From Flavobacterium sp. HTF (GTDB lineage: Bacteria; Bacteroidota; Bacteroidia; Flavobacteriales; Flavobacteriaceae): a stretch of 64,000 bases of DNA. Location: contig NZ_QETH01000002.1 of assembly GCF_003105115.1 (NCBI RefSeq), positions 1 to 64,000 of the forward strand. The letters are read 5' to 3'. Each line of letters opens with the position of its first letter. The stretch's first letter is position 1. Made by a program: the position numbers and the translations under genes. The notes under the pieces are model-generated. The model worked only from the letters and a program-made list of their open reading frames with translations, had not been told where the DNA came from and searched no databases. Below are positions 16,478 through 25,836 of the stretch, piece after piece.

Positions 16478-17737
16478 ATGAAAAACTTAAAAACTATCAT
16501 TTTATTCCTTTTAGGAGTTATCAGCACTGAAATGCAGGCTCAGGAATTGGATGTAAATTTACAAATCAGACCCCGTTTTGAGTACCGAAACGGCTACAAA
16601 ACATTACTCCCTTATGGTCAGAAAGGAACGTCTCAGATTTCGCAGCGTTCAAGATTAAATTTCGATTATAAACAAGATGAGCTAAAAGTAAAATTAACAC
16701 TTCAGAATACCAGAACCTGGGGAGACGTAGTACCGGCTTCGACTACGGATAAAAATGGGATTGCGGTTTTTGAAGCCTGGGCACAATATAACTTTACCGA
16801 AAAATGGAGCGCCAAATTAGGAAGACAAGTTCTTTCTTATGACAATCAGCGTATTTTGGGTGAACAGGATTGGGGACAACAGGCACAAAGCCATGATGCC
16901 GCTACAGTGACATTTCAGACAGAAAACCAAAAACTGGATTTTGGAGGTGCTTATAATTCTACAGCAGAAAATGTACTTCAGACTCCATATACTGTAGCGA
17001 ATTATAAAGCAATGCAATTTGCCTGGTATCACAGAAAATTTGAAACTCTTGAAGCTAGCTTTTTGTTATTAAATACAGGTTACGAATATGCAAACGCAGA
17101 TGCTAAATTACTAATTGACTACAAACAAACTTTTGGGCCTTACCTGACCTTCAAACCAGGAAAACTTGATTCTAATCTTTGGGTTTACGGACAGACAGGA
17201 AAAAGTACTGACCAGCAAGTAAGTGCGTGGAATGCAGGAGCAAATGTAAATTATGCTTTTACAGAAGCTTTTAAAGCAGGATTAGGATTTGAGTTTTTAT
17301 CCGGAAAAGACATGAATGACGGCAGTACGGTTATCAAATCTTTCAACCCTATTTTTGGAACAAATCACGGATTTAATGGTTTCATGGATTATTTTTATGT
17401 TGGAAATCACTTAAACAACGTTGGTCTTGAAGATGCCTTTCTGAAATTAAACTATACCGTAAAAAAATGGCAGTTTTCTTTGAGTCCGCATGTGTTTTTG
17501 GCTCCTTCCAAAGTTATCACCCCGCTTAACGAAGAACTGGATTCTTATTTAGGAACCGAAGTCGATTTTATGGCGACTTTCAACTTCAAAAAAGACATTG
17601 TTTTAACAGGCGGTTATTCTCAGATGTTTGGCTCTGAAACTTTAGAATTTATTAAAAACGGAGATGCAAGCCACACCAACAATTGGGCCTGGTTAATGAT
17701 TTCTGTTAATCCTAGAATTTTTAGCCTGAAAAAATAG
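16478..17737 (+). CDS. Outer-membrane beta-barrel porin (alginate-export family)
   Basis: 419 residues with a signal peptide cleaved after MQAQ (about residue 22). The rest is strand-rich with alternating aromatic residues and the AlgE-like pattern LQIRPRFEYRNGY, RSRLNFDYKQDELKVKLTLQNTRTWGD, and FEAWAQYNFTEKWSAKLGRQVLSYDNQR. It ends in LMISVNPRIFSLKK. A TAAATTTG -7 box lies at 16451-16458. Its location between narK and the nitrate reductase suggests that it passes nitrate or another anion across the outer membrane. Confidence 0.85.
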   Translation: MKNLKTIILFLLGVISTEMQAQELDVNLQIRPRFEYRNGYKTLLPYGQKGTSQISQRSRLNFDYKQDELKVKLTLQNTRTWGDVVPASTTDKNGIAVFEAWAQYNFTEKWSAKLGRQVLSYDNQRILGEQDWGQQAQSHDAATVTFQTENQKLDFGGAYNSTAENVLQTPYTVANYKAMQFAWYHRKFETLEASFLLLNTGYEYANADAKLLIDYKQTFGPYLTFKPGKLDSNLWVYGQTGKSTDQQVSAWNAGANVNYAFTEAFKAGLGFEFLSGKDMNDGSTVIKSFNPIFGTNHGFNGFMDYFYVGNHLNNVGLEDAFLKLNYTVKKWQFSLSPHVFLAPSKVITPLNEELDSYLGTEVDFMATFNFKKDIVLTGGYSQMFGSETLEFIKNGDASHTNNWAWLMISVNPRIFSLKK

Positions 17738-17764
17738 TTTTTATTCAAAATTCACATCAATATT

Positions 17765-17803
17765 TTACCCTTTTCCTATTTCGGATAAGGGTATTTTTTT
17801 TTG
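17765..17803 (+). terminator. Intrinsic terminator after the porin gene
   Basis: ACCCTT-T-TCC and GGA-T-AAGGGT arms with a short loop, followed by about nine T residues, 28 bp after the stop codon. Confidence 0.85.
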
Positions 17804-17874
17804 ACTTATAAAAAACTATTATATACTTTAATTATCTATATTTGAAACAATTAAGAACCCCCAATTCTATCCTA

Positions 17875-18240
17875 ATGAAACAATTTTTAAAACTATCAAT
17901 GTTAACCTTTGTTGTAACGCAAACAGGTATCGCTCAAAAATACAATGATGCCTTAATTTCAAAAAACTCAGAAATAAATTTTGCAAAAACACAAAAAAGA
18001 GGAATCAAAAAAAACAACATTATTTACTATGTTGAAAATGACTTACAAACAATATCTGCCTACAAAAAAAGCAAATTGAAATGGCAAACAAATGTAATTT
18101 CTGTTTGCGGAAAACCAAAAGTAGGAGAACCTGAAATAAGATATGTAGGATATAATACTAACAAACTACTTATCGTTATCGGTAAACATAATTTTGCAGA
18201 AATTGACATCAACAGTGGTAGTACAAAACTTATTGGTTAA
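17875..18240 (+). CDS. Small exported protein of unknown function
   Basis: 121 residues from the ATG at 17875. The longer frame from a TTG at 17842 is rejected because that TTG is part of a perfect -7 box (TATATTTG, 17837-17844). The protein has a signal peptide (MKQFLKLSMLTFVVTQTGIAQ) and a mature part of about 100 residues with a C-rich segment (VISVCGKPKVGEPEIRYVG) and an NKLLIVIGKHNFAEIDINSG repeat-like strand pattern. No family was recognised. It lies between nitrate genes but has its own promoter and terminator. Confidence 0.7.
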   Translation: MKQFLKLSMLTFVVTQTGIAQKYNDALISKNSEINFAKTQKRGIKKNNIIYYVENDLQTISAYKKSKLKWQTNVISVCGKPKVGEPEIRYVGYNTNKLLIVIGKHNFAEIDINSGSTKLIG

Positions 18241-18287
18241 ATTAAAAAAAGCAAAATCATATTTAATCTAATTTATACAATTCCCCG

Positions 18288-18322
18288 AATCTCTTTCGCT
18301 AATAATGAAGGAGATTTTTTTG
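18288..18322 (+). terminator. Intrinsic terminator
   Basis: ATCTC (18289-18293) pairs with GAGAT (18311-18315), extended by TTC/GAA, and is followed by TTTTTTT. It ends the small exported protein transcript. Confidence 0.6.
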
Positions 18323-18436
18323 TCCTATTGAATTTTAATACATTTGATTATGAAGGAGGGTAAGAGTAATCCAAATAACACTCCGAAGTGAAAAAATTGT
18401 TTTATAAAGAAAACTTTAAAATAAATTCCTAAAATT

Positions 18437-18467
18437 AAGTATTTATACGTAAAAATACGTATTTTTG
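18437..18467 (+). promoter_or_regulatory. Nitrate reductase promoter with TACGTA sites
   Basis: AAGTATTTATACGTA precedes AATACGTATT (18454-18463), which overlaps the -7 box TATTTTTG (18460-18467). The ATG is 69 bp further on. This belongs to the same motif family as the nirB, narK and moeA promoters. Confidence 0.6.
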
Positions 18468-18536
18468 TTTTAGTAAAATTACGTGCTTTATTAAAAGCAG
18501 AGTAAATTCAGATTGTACTACTAAAACAAACCTGTA

Positions 18537-21500
18537 ATGCAAAACACCAAAATCAAAACTACCTGTTCCTATTGTGGCGTTGGCTGCGGTATAATCGTAA
18601 CCAACGATGCTAAAAATGGTGTAATGGTCGAAGGCGACAAAGATCATCCTGTAAATAAAGGAATGTTGTGCTCTAAGGGAATGAATTTGCATTACGTAGT
18701 CAATGATACTTCAGACCGGATTCTGTATCCTGAGATGCGCGGGAGTAAATCCTACCCTCTCGAAAGAGTCAGCTGGGACACTGCACTTGACCGTGCCGCA
18801 GCGGTTTTTACTTCGATTATAAAAAAACATGGACCGGACAGCGTTGGTTTTTATATTTCGGGTCAATGCTTAACAGAAGAATATTACTTAGTCAATAAAC
18901 TGGTAAAAGGCTTTTTGAAAACCAATAATATTGATACAAATTCCAGGCTTTGCATGAGCTCTGCAGTTGTCGGCTACAAAAAGACCTTCGGAGAAGACTC
19001 TGTGCCAATTGCTTATGATGATATTGAACTGGCCGATACATTTTTAATTACAGGAGCAAATCCTGCCTGGTGTCACCCTATTCTTTTCAGAAGACTGGAA
19101 AAGCACAAAGAGAAAAATCCGAAGATAAAAGTTATTTGTATAGATCCGCGCCGCACAGATACTGCCGCTTTCGCTGATTTGCATTTACAGATTATTCCGG
19201 GTTCTGATATTATTCTGTATCACGCCATTGCAAAACGTATTATCGAAAAAGGATATGTAGATCATGATTTTGTAAAAAATCACGCAGAAAACTTTAAACA
19301 ATATAAAGACTTAGTTTTAAGCACTTCGCTTGAAAAAGCTTCCAAGCTGTGCGGAATTTCGGTAAACGATATTAAGCTTGCCGCTGATATTATCGGCAAA
19401 GCAAAAGGTTTTATTTCTCTTTGGGCAATGGGACTTAACCAAAGTGCGGTTGGGGTAGATAAAAATACCGCATTGCTGAATTTGTCTTTACTAACAGGAC
19501 AAATCGGAAAACCAGGTTCCGGACCATTTTCATTAACAGGTCAGCCCAATGCAATGGGCGGACGTGAAGTGGGCGGAATGGCGACACTTCTGGCAGCGCA
19601 TAAAGATATTGCAAACCCGACACATCGTAAAGAAGTGGCTGATTTTTGGGGTGTTGACGAGATTTCAGACAAACCAGGTTTAACAGCCACAGAAATGTTT
19701 GAAGCTTTGGAATCAGGAAAAATGAAAGCCGTTTGGATTATTTGTACCAATCCCTTAGTGAGTTTACCCGATTCCAGACGCATCGAAAAAGCACTTCAAA
19801 ATGCTAAATTCGTTGTAGTTCAGGATATTTCTCATAATGCCGATACAGCCAAATTTGCCGATTTGTTATTGCCTGCAGCCGGCTGGTTAGAAAAAGAAGG
19901 AACAATGACGAACTCTGAGCGTCGTATTTCTTATCTGCCAAAAGGAATTAATGCACCGGGAGAAGCATTGCCGGATATTGAAATCCTAATTCGCTTTGCT
20001 AAAAAAATGAATTTCAACGGTTTTAACTTCAACAGTGCCGAGGAAATTTACAAAGAACATTGTGCGCTTACCAAAAACACCAATATTGATATTTCATTCC
20101 TGAATTATCATCGTTTAAGAACCGAAGGAACTTTTCAATGGCCTGTTCCCGATTATGGGCATCCCGGAACACCGAGATTATTCACTGACAAAAAATTCTA
20201 TACGCCTTCGCAAAAAGCTATTTTTAATCTTCCGGTTTCAATAGAAAATACATCCGTTCAGCCAAATGCCGAATTTCCTTTTATCCTGACCACAGGAAGA
20301 ATTCGCGACCAGTGGCATACGATGACAAAAACCGGAAAAGTATCGAGATTACTCACGCATATTCCGAGCCCGGTTTTAGAAATAAATCCAATTGATGCTT
20401 TCAAAAACGAAATCAAAAATGGCGATATTGTTACGGTTACCAGTAAAAACGGTGAAGTTCGCGTAAAAGCAAAAGTGACGGATTCTATCAAAGAAAAAGT
20501 CGTTTTCCTGCCTATGCACTGGGGGAAACAGCTTGAAAATGATCTGAACAGGACTAACAATTTAACGAATACAGTTGTTGATCCCATTTCAAAAGAACCA
20601 GATTTTAAATACACAACTGTTTCGATTACCAAATATGTAAAGCCATTTCAGAAAATTGCCATTGTGGGAGCCGGAACCGCTTCGTTCCGATTCATTCAGA
20701 ATTATCGTGAGTTCAACACAACCGATGAAATTATTGTCTTTTCAAATGAAGTAAATCCGTTTTACAATCGCGTTTTACTTCCTGAATATATGACGGGAGA
20801 ATTCAGCTGGGAACAATTATTAAAAGTAAAAGATGGAGAAACTTTTAATAAACTAAAAATTACCATGAAAGCCGGAGTTGCGATTGAAAAATTAGACACA
20901 AATAAAAAAACAATCCTGGACAGCCAGGGCGAAGTTCACACTTTTGATTCGTTGATTTTAGCGACAGGAAGCCGCCCTTTTGTTCCGGAAAATGCACAGC
21001 TTCATCTTCCGGGCCGATTTACTGTCAGACGAAAAGAGGATGCTGACCGTTTGAAAAAACATTTGGACAGCACTAATCTTCCGCCAGAAGAACAGCATGT
21101 TGTGATTATCGGCGGAGGTTTATTAGGATTAGAACTGGCTGCGGCATTAAAACATAAAAAAGTAAAAACGACAATTGTTCAAAGAGCGTCACGTTTAATG
21201 GAACGCCAACTGGATTTGATTTCGAGTAAATTACTGGCCGAAGAAGTACAGCTTCGTGATATTCAGATTTATTTTGATAATGAAGTCAGTACCGTTTTTG
21301 AAACTGATCAGCCGAATGAAATTGAAATTGCCCTGAAAAGTGGTAAAATCATTACGGCAAACGCCATTGTATACACAATCGGAACCATTCCGAATATCGA
21401 AATTGCACGCGAAAGCGGCCTTTCCTGCGGGCGTGGTGTCAAGGTAAATCAGTATTTACAAACTTCAAATCCGGATATTTTTGCGATTGGAGAAATAGCC

Positions 21501-22052
21501 GAATTCAACAACAAGCTATTCGGAATCACTTCTGCTGCCGAAGAACAGGCCGATATTCTGGCCAACTTTTTAGCCGGCGATATCAGCAGTTATTACAAAG
21601 GTTCGATTCTAATGAATATTTTAAAATTAGAAGATATCAACCTCTGCAGTATCGGAGATATTGAGATTCCCGAAAATGATGATTCTTACGAGGAAATTGT
21701 TTTTACCGATTTAAAACAGCGGTATTACAAAAAATGCATCGTGAAAAATGATTTACTTGTCGGTGCGATTTTAATGGGCGATAAAAACGAATTTGCCGAA
21801 TTTAAAACGATGATCGAAAGCAAAATTGAATTATCAGACAAACGAAATCTCTTGCTCAGAGGAAGTTCAACAGCCAAACCTGTTTTAGGAAAATTAGTGT
21901 GTTCCTGCAGTCAGGTTGGAGCCGGAAATATAGAAGAAACAATCAAAAGCGGTGTAAATAATTTTACAGATTTGTGCAAAAATACCGGCGCAGGATTAGG
22001 ATGCGGCAGTTGTAAAACAGAGGTTAAAGAGATATTAGCGAAATGTAAATAG
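18537..22052 (+). CDS. Assimilatory nitrate reductase fused to FAD and [2Fe-2S] module
   Basis: 1171 residues, cytoplasmic (no Tat or Sec signal). Residues 1-700 are a NasC/NarB-type bis-MGD molybdoenzyme: N-terminal [4Fe-4S] motif CSYCGVGCG with the fourth Cys in GMLCSKG, and Mo-ligand region NSRLCMSSAVVGYKKTFG. Residues about 700-1100 are a NirB-like FAD/NAD(P) oxidoreductase (KIAIVGAGTASFRFIQNY; VVIIGGGLLGLELAAALK). The last 55 residues are a BFD [2Fe-2S] domain (LVCSCSQVG to GLGCGSCKTE). In Bacillus these modules are separate NasC and NasB proteins; here one chain could take electrons from NAD(P)H. It reduces nitrate to nitrite for NirBD. Confidence 0.93.
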   Translation: MQNTKIKTTCSYCGVGCGIIVTNDAKNGVMVEGDKDHPVNKGMLCSKGMNLHYVVNDTSDRILYPEMRGSKSYPLERVSWDTALDRAAAVFTSIIKKHGPDSVGFYISGQCLTEEYYLVNKLVKGFLKTNNIDTNSRLCMSSAVVGYKKTFGEDSVPIAYDDIELADTFLITGANPAWCHPILFRRLEKHKEKNPKIKVICIDPRRTDTAAFADLHLQIIPGSDIILYHAIAKRIIEKGYVDHDFVKNHAENFKQYKDLVLSTSLEKASKLCGISVNDIKLAADIIGKAKGFISLWAMGLNQSAVGVDKNTALLNLSLLTGQIGKPGSGPFSLTGQPNAMGGREVGGMATLLAAHKDIANPTHRKEVADFWGVDEISDKPGLTATEMFEALESGKMKAVWIICTNPLVSLPDSRRIEKALQNAKFVVVQDISHNADTAKFADLLLPAAGWLEKEGTMTNSERRISYLPKGINAPGEALPDIEILIRFAKKMNFNGFNFNSAEEIYKEHCALTKNTNIDISFLNYHRLRTEGTFQWPVPDYGHPGTPRLFTDKKFYTPSQKAIFNLPVSIENTSVQPNAEFPFILTTGRIRDQWHTMTKTGKVSRLLTHIPSPVLEINPIDAFKNEIKNGDIVTVTSKNGEVRVKAKVTDSIKEKVVFLPMHWGKQLENDLNRTNNLTNTVVDPISKEPDFKYTTVSITKYVKPFQKIAIVGAGTASFRFIQNYREFNTTDEIIVFSNEVNPFYNRVLLPEYMTGEFSWEQLLKVKDGETFNKLKITMKAGVAIEKLDTNKKTILDSQGEVHTFDSLILATGSRPFVPENAQLHLPGRFTVRRKEDADRLKKHLDSTNLPPEEQHVVIIGGGLLGLELAAALKHKKVKTTIVQRASRLMERQLDLISSKLLAEEVQLRDIQIYFDNEVSTVFETDQPNEIEIALKSGKIITANAIVYTIGTIPNIEIARESGLSCGRGVKVNQYLQTSNPDIFAIGEIAEFNNKLFGITSAAEEQADILANFLAGDISSYYKGSILMNILKLEDINLCSIGDIEIPENDDSYEEIVFTDLKQRYYKKCIVKNDLLVGAILMGDKNEFAEFKTMIESKIELSDKRNLLLRGSSTAKPVLGKLVCSCSQVGAGNIEETIKSGVNNFTDLCKNTGAGLGCGSCKTEVKEILAKCK

Positions 22053-22055
22053 TTT

Positions 22056-22350
22056 CTTTTGTTTCAGGTTTCAGGTTTCAAGTTGCTGAAACACGAAACA
22101 AAAAACTAACAATTAGCTTGTCATTCTGAGGAATGAAGAATCTTCGTTAGCAGCTCTACAAAGATTGGCGAAGTACTGTGTGGAATAACTTGCGAAGATT
22201 CTTCGTTCCTCAGAATGACAAGATTGAGGCTAACCCTGAAACAACGCAATGTCACCCTGAGCGGAGTCGAAGGGCGTTCCAATTGGAGTCGGGCTTCGAC
22301 TCCGCTCAGCCTGACAAACTTGAAAATGAAACCTGAAACAAATTAAAATT
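22056..22350. repeat. Large REP-like hairpins
   Basis: A 300-bp gap without a gene. CTTGTCATTCTGAGGAATG (from 22117) and its mirror ending CAGAATGACAAG (to 22222) form a stem of about 30 bp. A second hairpin pairs GTCAccCTGAGCGGAGTCGA (from 22251) with TCGACTCCGCTCAGcCTGAC (to 22315). Tandem gtttcaggtttc copies sit at 22058-22080. These elements are typical intergenic repeats of flavobacteria. Confidence 0.8.
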
Positions 22351-23778
22351 ATGGAGTTAACAAGATTAATAGTAAAAGGAGGCGTAATCTCGCCGGGAGA
22401 ACTTAGAGAAATTGTAAATATGGCAATGGATCAGGGACTGGATTCTATTTCTTTTGGATCCAGACAGGATATTATTTTTCCCAAAGGTTTTAAATCATTT
22501 CATAAAGAAGATTTTGGAAAGCATCATTTTGTTTATCCGGATCAGAAAAGTGGCAATAATATTGTTTCCTCATATGTTTCTACGGATATTTTCAGAAATA
22601 CAAACTGGCTTACCGGAAATCGGTTTTTGTATGTTCTAGAAGAGTTTAAAGAACAGCCGAAACTAAAAGTCAATATCACAGATCCCAAGCAACAGCTGGT
22701 TCCTTTATTTACGGGACATTTAAATTTTATTGCTTCAGAGCATGAAGATTACTGGTACTTGTACATTCGTTTGCCCAAATGGGAACAGATGGAAGTTTAT
22801 CCGGTTTTGATTTACAGTTGGGATTTAGCCAAAATATATTACGAAATAGAAAAAATTACCGCAGAAGAATCTGTCGGGATCGAAATGCTTTTTACGTTAG
22901 TCAGCGAAGCTTTAGACACCAATAACAGAACCATTGACAAACCGCTCAATGTTCCTTTTTATCCATTTCCCTATTATGAAGGAATGAACAGAATGGGTAT
23001 CGATCAATATTGGCTGGGTTTATACTGGAGAAATAATCAATACGATTTAGATTTTCTAAAGGAAATGTGTGATTTGTGTTTTGAATGCAAAATCGGAAAA
23101 ATCTGTATCACACCCTGGAAATCTTTTATCGTAAAAGGAATTCCAAAAGACCGAAAACTTGAATGGGAGAAGTTTTTAGGAAAAAAAGGAATCAACGTCC
23201 GTCATTCATTACTGGAATTAAACTGGCACTTGCCGGTTGCTACAGAATGGTCCTTAAACCTTAAAACATTTTTGGTCCGAACATTAGATCAATTTGACAT
23301 CAGCACCTATGGACTCAATTTCGGAATTTCTGAATACAATCGCGACGGACACTATTTTACCTCAATCGTAATTGAAAAAAATGAACTTCCGGCTGCTTTG
23401 GAATCTATTAAAATCAGAGATACTTATAATGTATTGTTTGCGAAGAATTTCGATTCTAATACGCGCGAATACATTGTGCATTCTCAGGACATTGACAAAC
23501 TCGAACTGCCTACGATTTTAATTGAATTAAGCAGGAAATATTTTGAAGAACTCGGAAATTCTATTCCGGAGACAGAAAATGTACAGAAAAAAGAAAAACC
23601 ACAATTGGATATTTACCAATGCCAGGAATGTCTGACACTCTATAATTCGGAATACGGGGATGAAAGTCAGGGAATTCAAAAAGGAATTTTATTTGAAAAC
23701 CTTCCGGAAACCTATTGCTGTTCTTTATGCGAAGCACCAAAAAGCAATTTTAAGATTTTAGAAATTGCAGTGAATTAG
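22351..23778 (+). CDS. Rubredoxin fused to nitrite/sulfite-reductase-like domain
   Basis: 475 residues. Residues 1-80 (LIVKGGVISPGELREIVNMA) and later segments resemble the ferredoxin-like half-domain of sirohaem reductases. The middle has an unusual cluster CDLCFECKIGKIC (Cys240, 243, 246, 251) followed by ITPWKSFIVKGI, which resembles the CobG/nitrite-reductase core. The last 55 residues are a rubredoxin: YQCQECLTLY and CCSLCEAP, two CxxC pairs holding one iron. It follows the nitrate reductase in the same direction, so it is probably an electron carrier or donor in nitrate or nitrite reduction. The C-x5-C...C-x3-C sirohaem pattern was not found, so catalysis is doubtful. Confidence 0.8.
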   Translation: MELTRLIVKGGVISPGELREIVNMAMDQGLDSISFGSRQDIIFPKGFKSFHKEDFGKHHFVYPDQKSGNNIVSSYVSTDIFRNTNWLTGNRFLYVLEEFKEQPKLKVNITDPKQQLVPLFTGHLNFIASEHEDYWYLYIRLPKWEQMEVYPVLIYSWDLAKIYYEIEKITAEESVGIEMLFTLVSEALDTNNRTIDKPLNVPFYPFPYYEGMNRMGIDQYWLGLYWRNNQYDLDFLKEMCDLCFECKIGKICITPWKSFIVKGIPKDRKLEWEKFLGKKGINVRHSLLELNWHLPVATEWSLNLKTFLVRTLDQFDISTYGLNFGISEYNRDGHYFTSIVIEKNELPAALESIKIRDTYNVLFAKNFDSNTREYIVHSQDIDKLELPTILIELSRKYFEELGNSIPETENVQKKEKPQLDIYQCQECLTLYNSEYGDESQGIQKGILFENLPETYCCSLCEAPKSNFKILEIAVN

Positions 23779-24028
23779 ATTATCTCTACTCAGGAAAAAC
23801 TGTCTTCATTATTCAGCAATTTCTTCTTTTTTTTCGTGTAGAATTGTTAAGAGATTTTGGTTTTTAATTTTATCAAAAAAATCAAGTATTTTAATTTCAA
23901 AGAGTTAGACTTAAAATTTAATAAAAAGCTTAACATTGGGAAGCTTGTTTTATAATTATCTTTACTTAACCGAAAATTAACAATTTAGTTACATTGTTAT
24001 TAATATACTCATCTTAAGTACATTCTAT

Positions 24029-24589
24029 ATGGAAAACAAAACCGAAGAAACTACTCCTGAGAAAATTGATTCTCCTGCAACAGAAACTACAAAACCGGTT
24101 GCAGAAAAGCCTGTAAATTCAACTGTTGCAAAAGCACCGGTTCGTAAAACAGCGCCTGCAAAACCTGCAACAACTACTGCAAAAACAGCTCCGGTTGGAA
24201 CAGTAAAACCAACGGTACGCAGAACTCCTGCTAAAAAAGTAACAGCTCCCTTAGTTAAACCAATAGTTACAGAACCAATTACTGAACCAAAGGAAGAAAC
24301 AACAACCGAAGTTGCTGCAACAGAAGAAACCGTTAAAAATAAATCTAAAGATAAAAAAGCGAAAAAAGTGAAAGACAAAGAAAAGGACAAAGCCAAAAAG
24401 AAATTAGCTAAGAAAAAAGAAGAAGCTAAAAAAGACAAAAAGAAAGAAAAAGCTAAGAAAGCAAAATTAAAAGCTGCTGCCAAGAAAAAAGAAAAAGCTA
24501 AAAAAGCGAAGGATAAAGCAAAAGCGAAAAAAATTGCTAAAAAGAAAGCAAAGTCTAAAAAGAAGATAAAAGCGAAAAAGAAAAAATAA
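24029..24589 (+). CDS. Lys/Ala-rich basic protein (histone H1-like)
   Basis: 186 residues of low complexity. Residues 1-95 are Thr/Pro/Val/Lys-rich with acidic patches (TEETTPEKID, EPKEETTTEV). Residues about 100-186 are nearly all Lys and Ala in AKK-type repeats. This composition matches bacterial histone-H1-like or DNA-compacting tails, also seen C-terminal to HU in some bacteria, and predicts nucleic-acid binding and disorder. The shadow frame on the other strand (24025-24483) reflects the skewed composition. No partner is evident from neighbours. Confidence 0.75.
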   Translation: MENKTEETTPEKIDSPATETTKPVAEKPVNSTVAKAPVRKTAPAKPATTTAKTAPVGTVKPTVRRTPAKKVTAPLVKPIVTEPITEPKEETTTEVAATEETVKNKSKDKKAKKVKDKEKDKAKKKLAKKKEEAKKDKKKEKAKKAKLKAAAKKKEKAKKAKDKAKAKKIAKKKAKSKKKIKAKKKK

Positions 24590-24597
24590 TATTCAGG

Positions 24598-24634
24598 AAA
24601 GGTTTGACTTTAAAAAGTTGAACCTTTTTTTATT
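24598..24634 (+). terminator. Intrinsic terminator
   Basis: AAAGGTT-tg-ACTT and AAGT-tg-AACCTTT arms followed by T7, starting 9 bp after the basic protein's stop codon. Confidence 0.85.
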
Positions 24635-24639
24635 TCAAC

Positions 24640-24828
24640 ATCGTTTTTATAAAGTCTTTCATTTCGACGAAGGAGAAATCACACTCGTAAATAGACAAAG
24701 ATTGGAGATTACTATATGGGAATTTCTAGTGTGATTCTTCGTCCCTCAGAATGACAAACTGTACGTTTAAGGCTTGAAATTTGCTCAGCCTGATAATTAA
24801 CAATTCACAATTAATTATTAATTAATTT
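24640..24828. repeat. REP-like inverted repeat between converging genes
   Basis: catttcgacgaaggagaaatcacac is mirrored by gtgtgattcttcgtccctcagaatgac, then gctcagcctgataa. Same family as 22117-22315 and 13850-13920. No gene seen. Confidence 0.65.
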
Positions 24829-25836
24829 TCATCCCCCAATCGCAATCATGCTGCGATTGTCAAAATGTTTTGCAGGATCATCCATTTCAGAAATCGTCAC
24901 CATCCCGGCGCGTACTTTCTTCTTGTTTTGTATCGATTCGGAAATCAGGCTGGTAATGGATTCGCCTTTTCTGTAAGCGGTCAGCAAATCGGTTTCAGCA
25001 TTAGAAAAAAGACAGTTTTTAATTTTTCCGTTTGCTGTCAGGCGGATTCTGTTGCAGCTGTCACAAAACGGATTTGTAATCGAACTTATGATTCCAAAAT
25101 CACCCTGAAAGTCTTTTATTTTATAAGTTCTGGCGGTGAAATTTTTTTCATCCTCCAGTTTTTCAATTTCTTCTGACGGAAAAACATTTCCAACCTGCGA
25201 TAAAATTTCATTTTGCGAAACCATTTTACTTCTGTCCCACTCGTTTCCTGCAAAGGGCATAAACTCTATAAACCGAACTGAAATTGGCAGAAAGCGGGTT
25301 AGTTTGACAAAGTCAATGATTTCATTATCATTAAATCCTTTTATCAAAACTACATTTATTTTTACCTGAAAATCGTTATTCAGAAGGAGATGAAGATTAT
25401 CAATTACCTTCTCAAACTGATTTCTGAGCGTTATAGAATGAAATTTGGATGAAATAAGCGTATCCAGACTCAGATTGATTTTCTTAACCTTAAACTGCTT
25501 TAAAACCTCAATATGGCGATCAATCAGAATTCCGTTTGTTGTTATCGAAAGCGAAACATTTAAATCGGATAATTTAGAAACAATTTCCGGAAAGTCTTTT
25601 CTCAAAAGCGGTTCACCACCTGTCAACCGGATTTTATCAACACCATTTTCTACGAAAGTTTGGGCAATAGCAAAAATCTCATCAGCCGTCATCAGATCAG
25701 CTTTTGGAGACAAGGCTATTCCGTCGGCAGGCATGCAGTACGTACAACGCAAATTGCATTTCTCCAGCAACGAAATACGCAAATAATTGTGTTTTCGTCC
25801 AAAATCATCCGTCAAAATAGTGTTAGAGGCTGTCAT
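24829..25836 (-). CDS. moaA: GTP 3',8-cyclase
   Basis: 335 residues; a radical SAM enzyme that starts molybdenum cofactor synthesis by rearranging GTP. The N-terminal cluster motif is CNLRCTYCMP (C-x3-C-x2-C). The C-terminal substrate-side cluster is FCDSCNRIRLTANGKIKNCLF (C-x2-C-x13-C). The chain ends SMIAIGG, the conserved GG tail needed for activity. Its start overlaps the moaCB stop by 14 bp, showing translational coupling. It is the last gene of the moeA-moaA operon. Confidence 0.97.
   Translation of the reverse strand: MTASNTILTDDFGRKHNYLRISLLEKCNLRCTYCMPADGIALSPKADLMTADEIFAIAQTFVENGVDKIRLTGGEPLLRKDFPEIVSKLSDLNVSLSITTNGILIDRHIEVLKQFKVKKINLSLDTLISSKFHSITLRNQFEKVIDNLHLLLNNDFQVKINVVLIKGFNDNEIIDFVKLTRFLPISVRFIEFMPFAGNEWDRSKMVSQNEILSQVGNVFPSEEIEKLEDEKNFTARTYKIKDFQGDFGIISSITNPFCDSCNRIRLTANGKIKNCLFSNAETDLLTAYRKGESITSLISESIQNKKKVRAGMVTISEMDDPAKHFDNRSMIAIGG

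Noticed and set aside
24025..24483. 152-codon Phe/Ala-rich frame opposite the basic protein gene
   Set aside because: A mirror of the Lys/Ala codon bias on the other strand; the plus-strand gene has a terminator and sensible composition.
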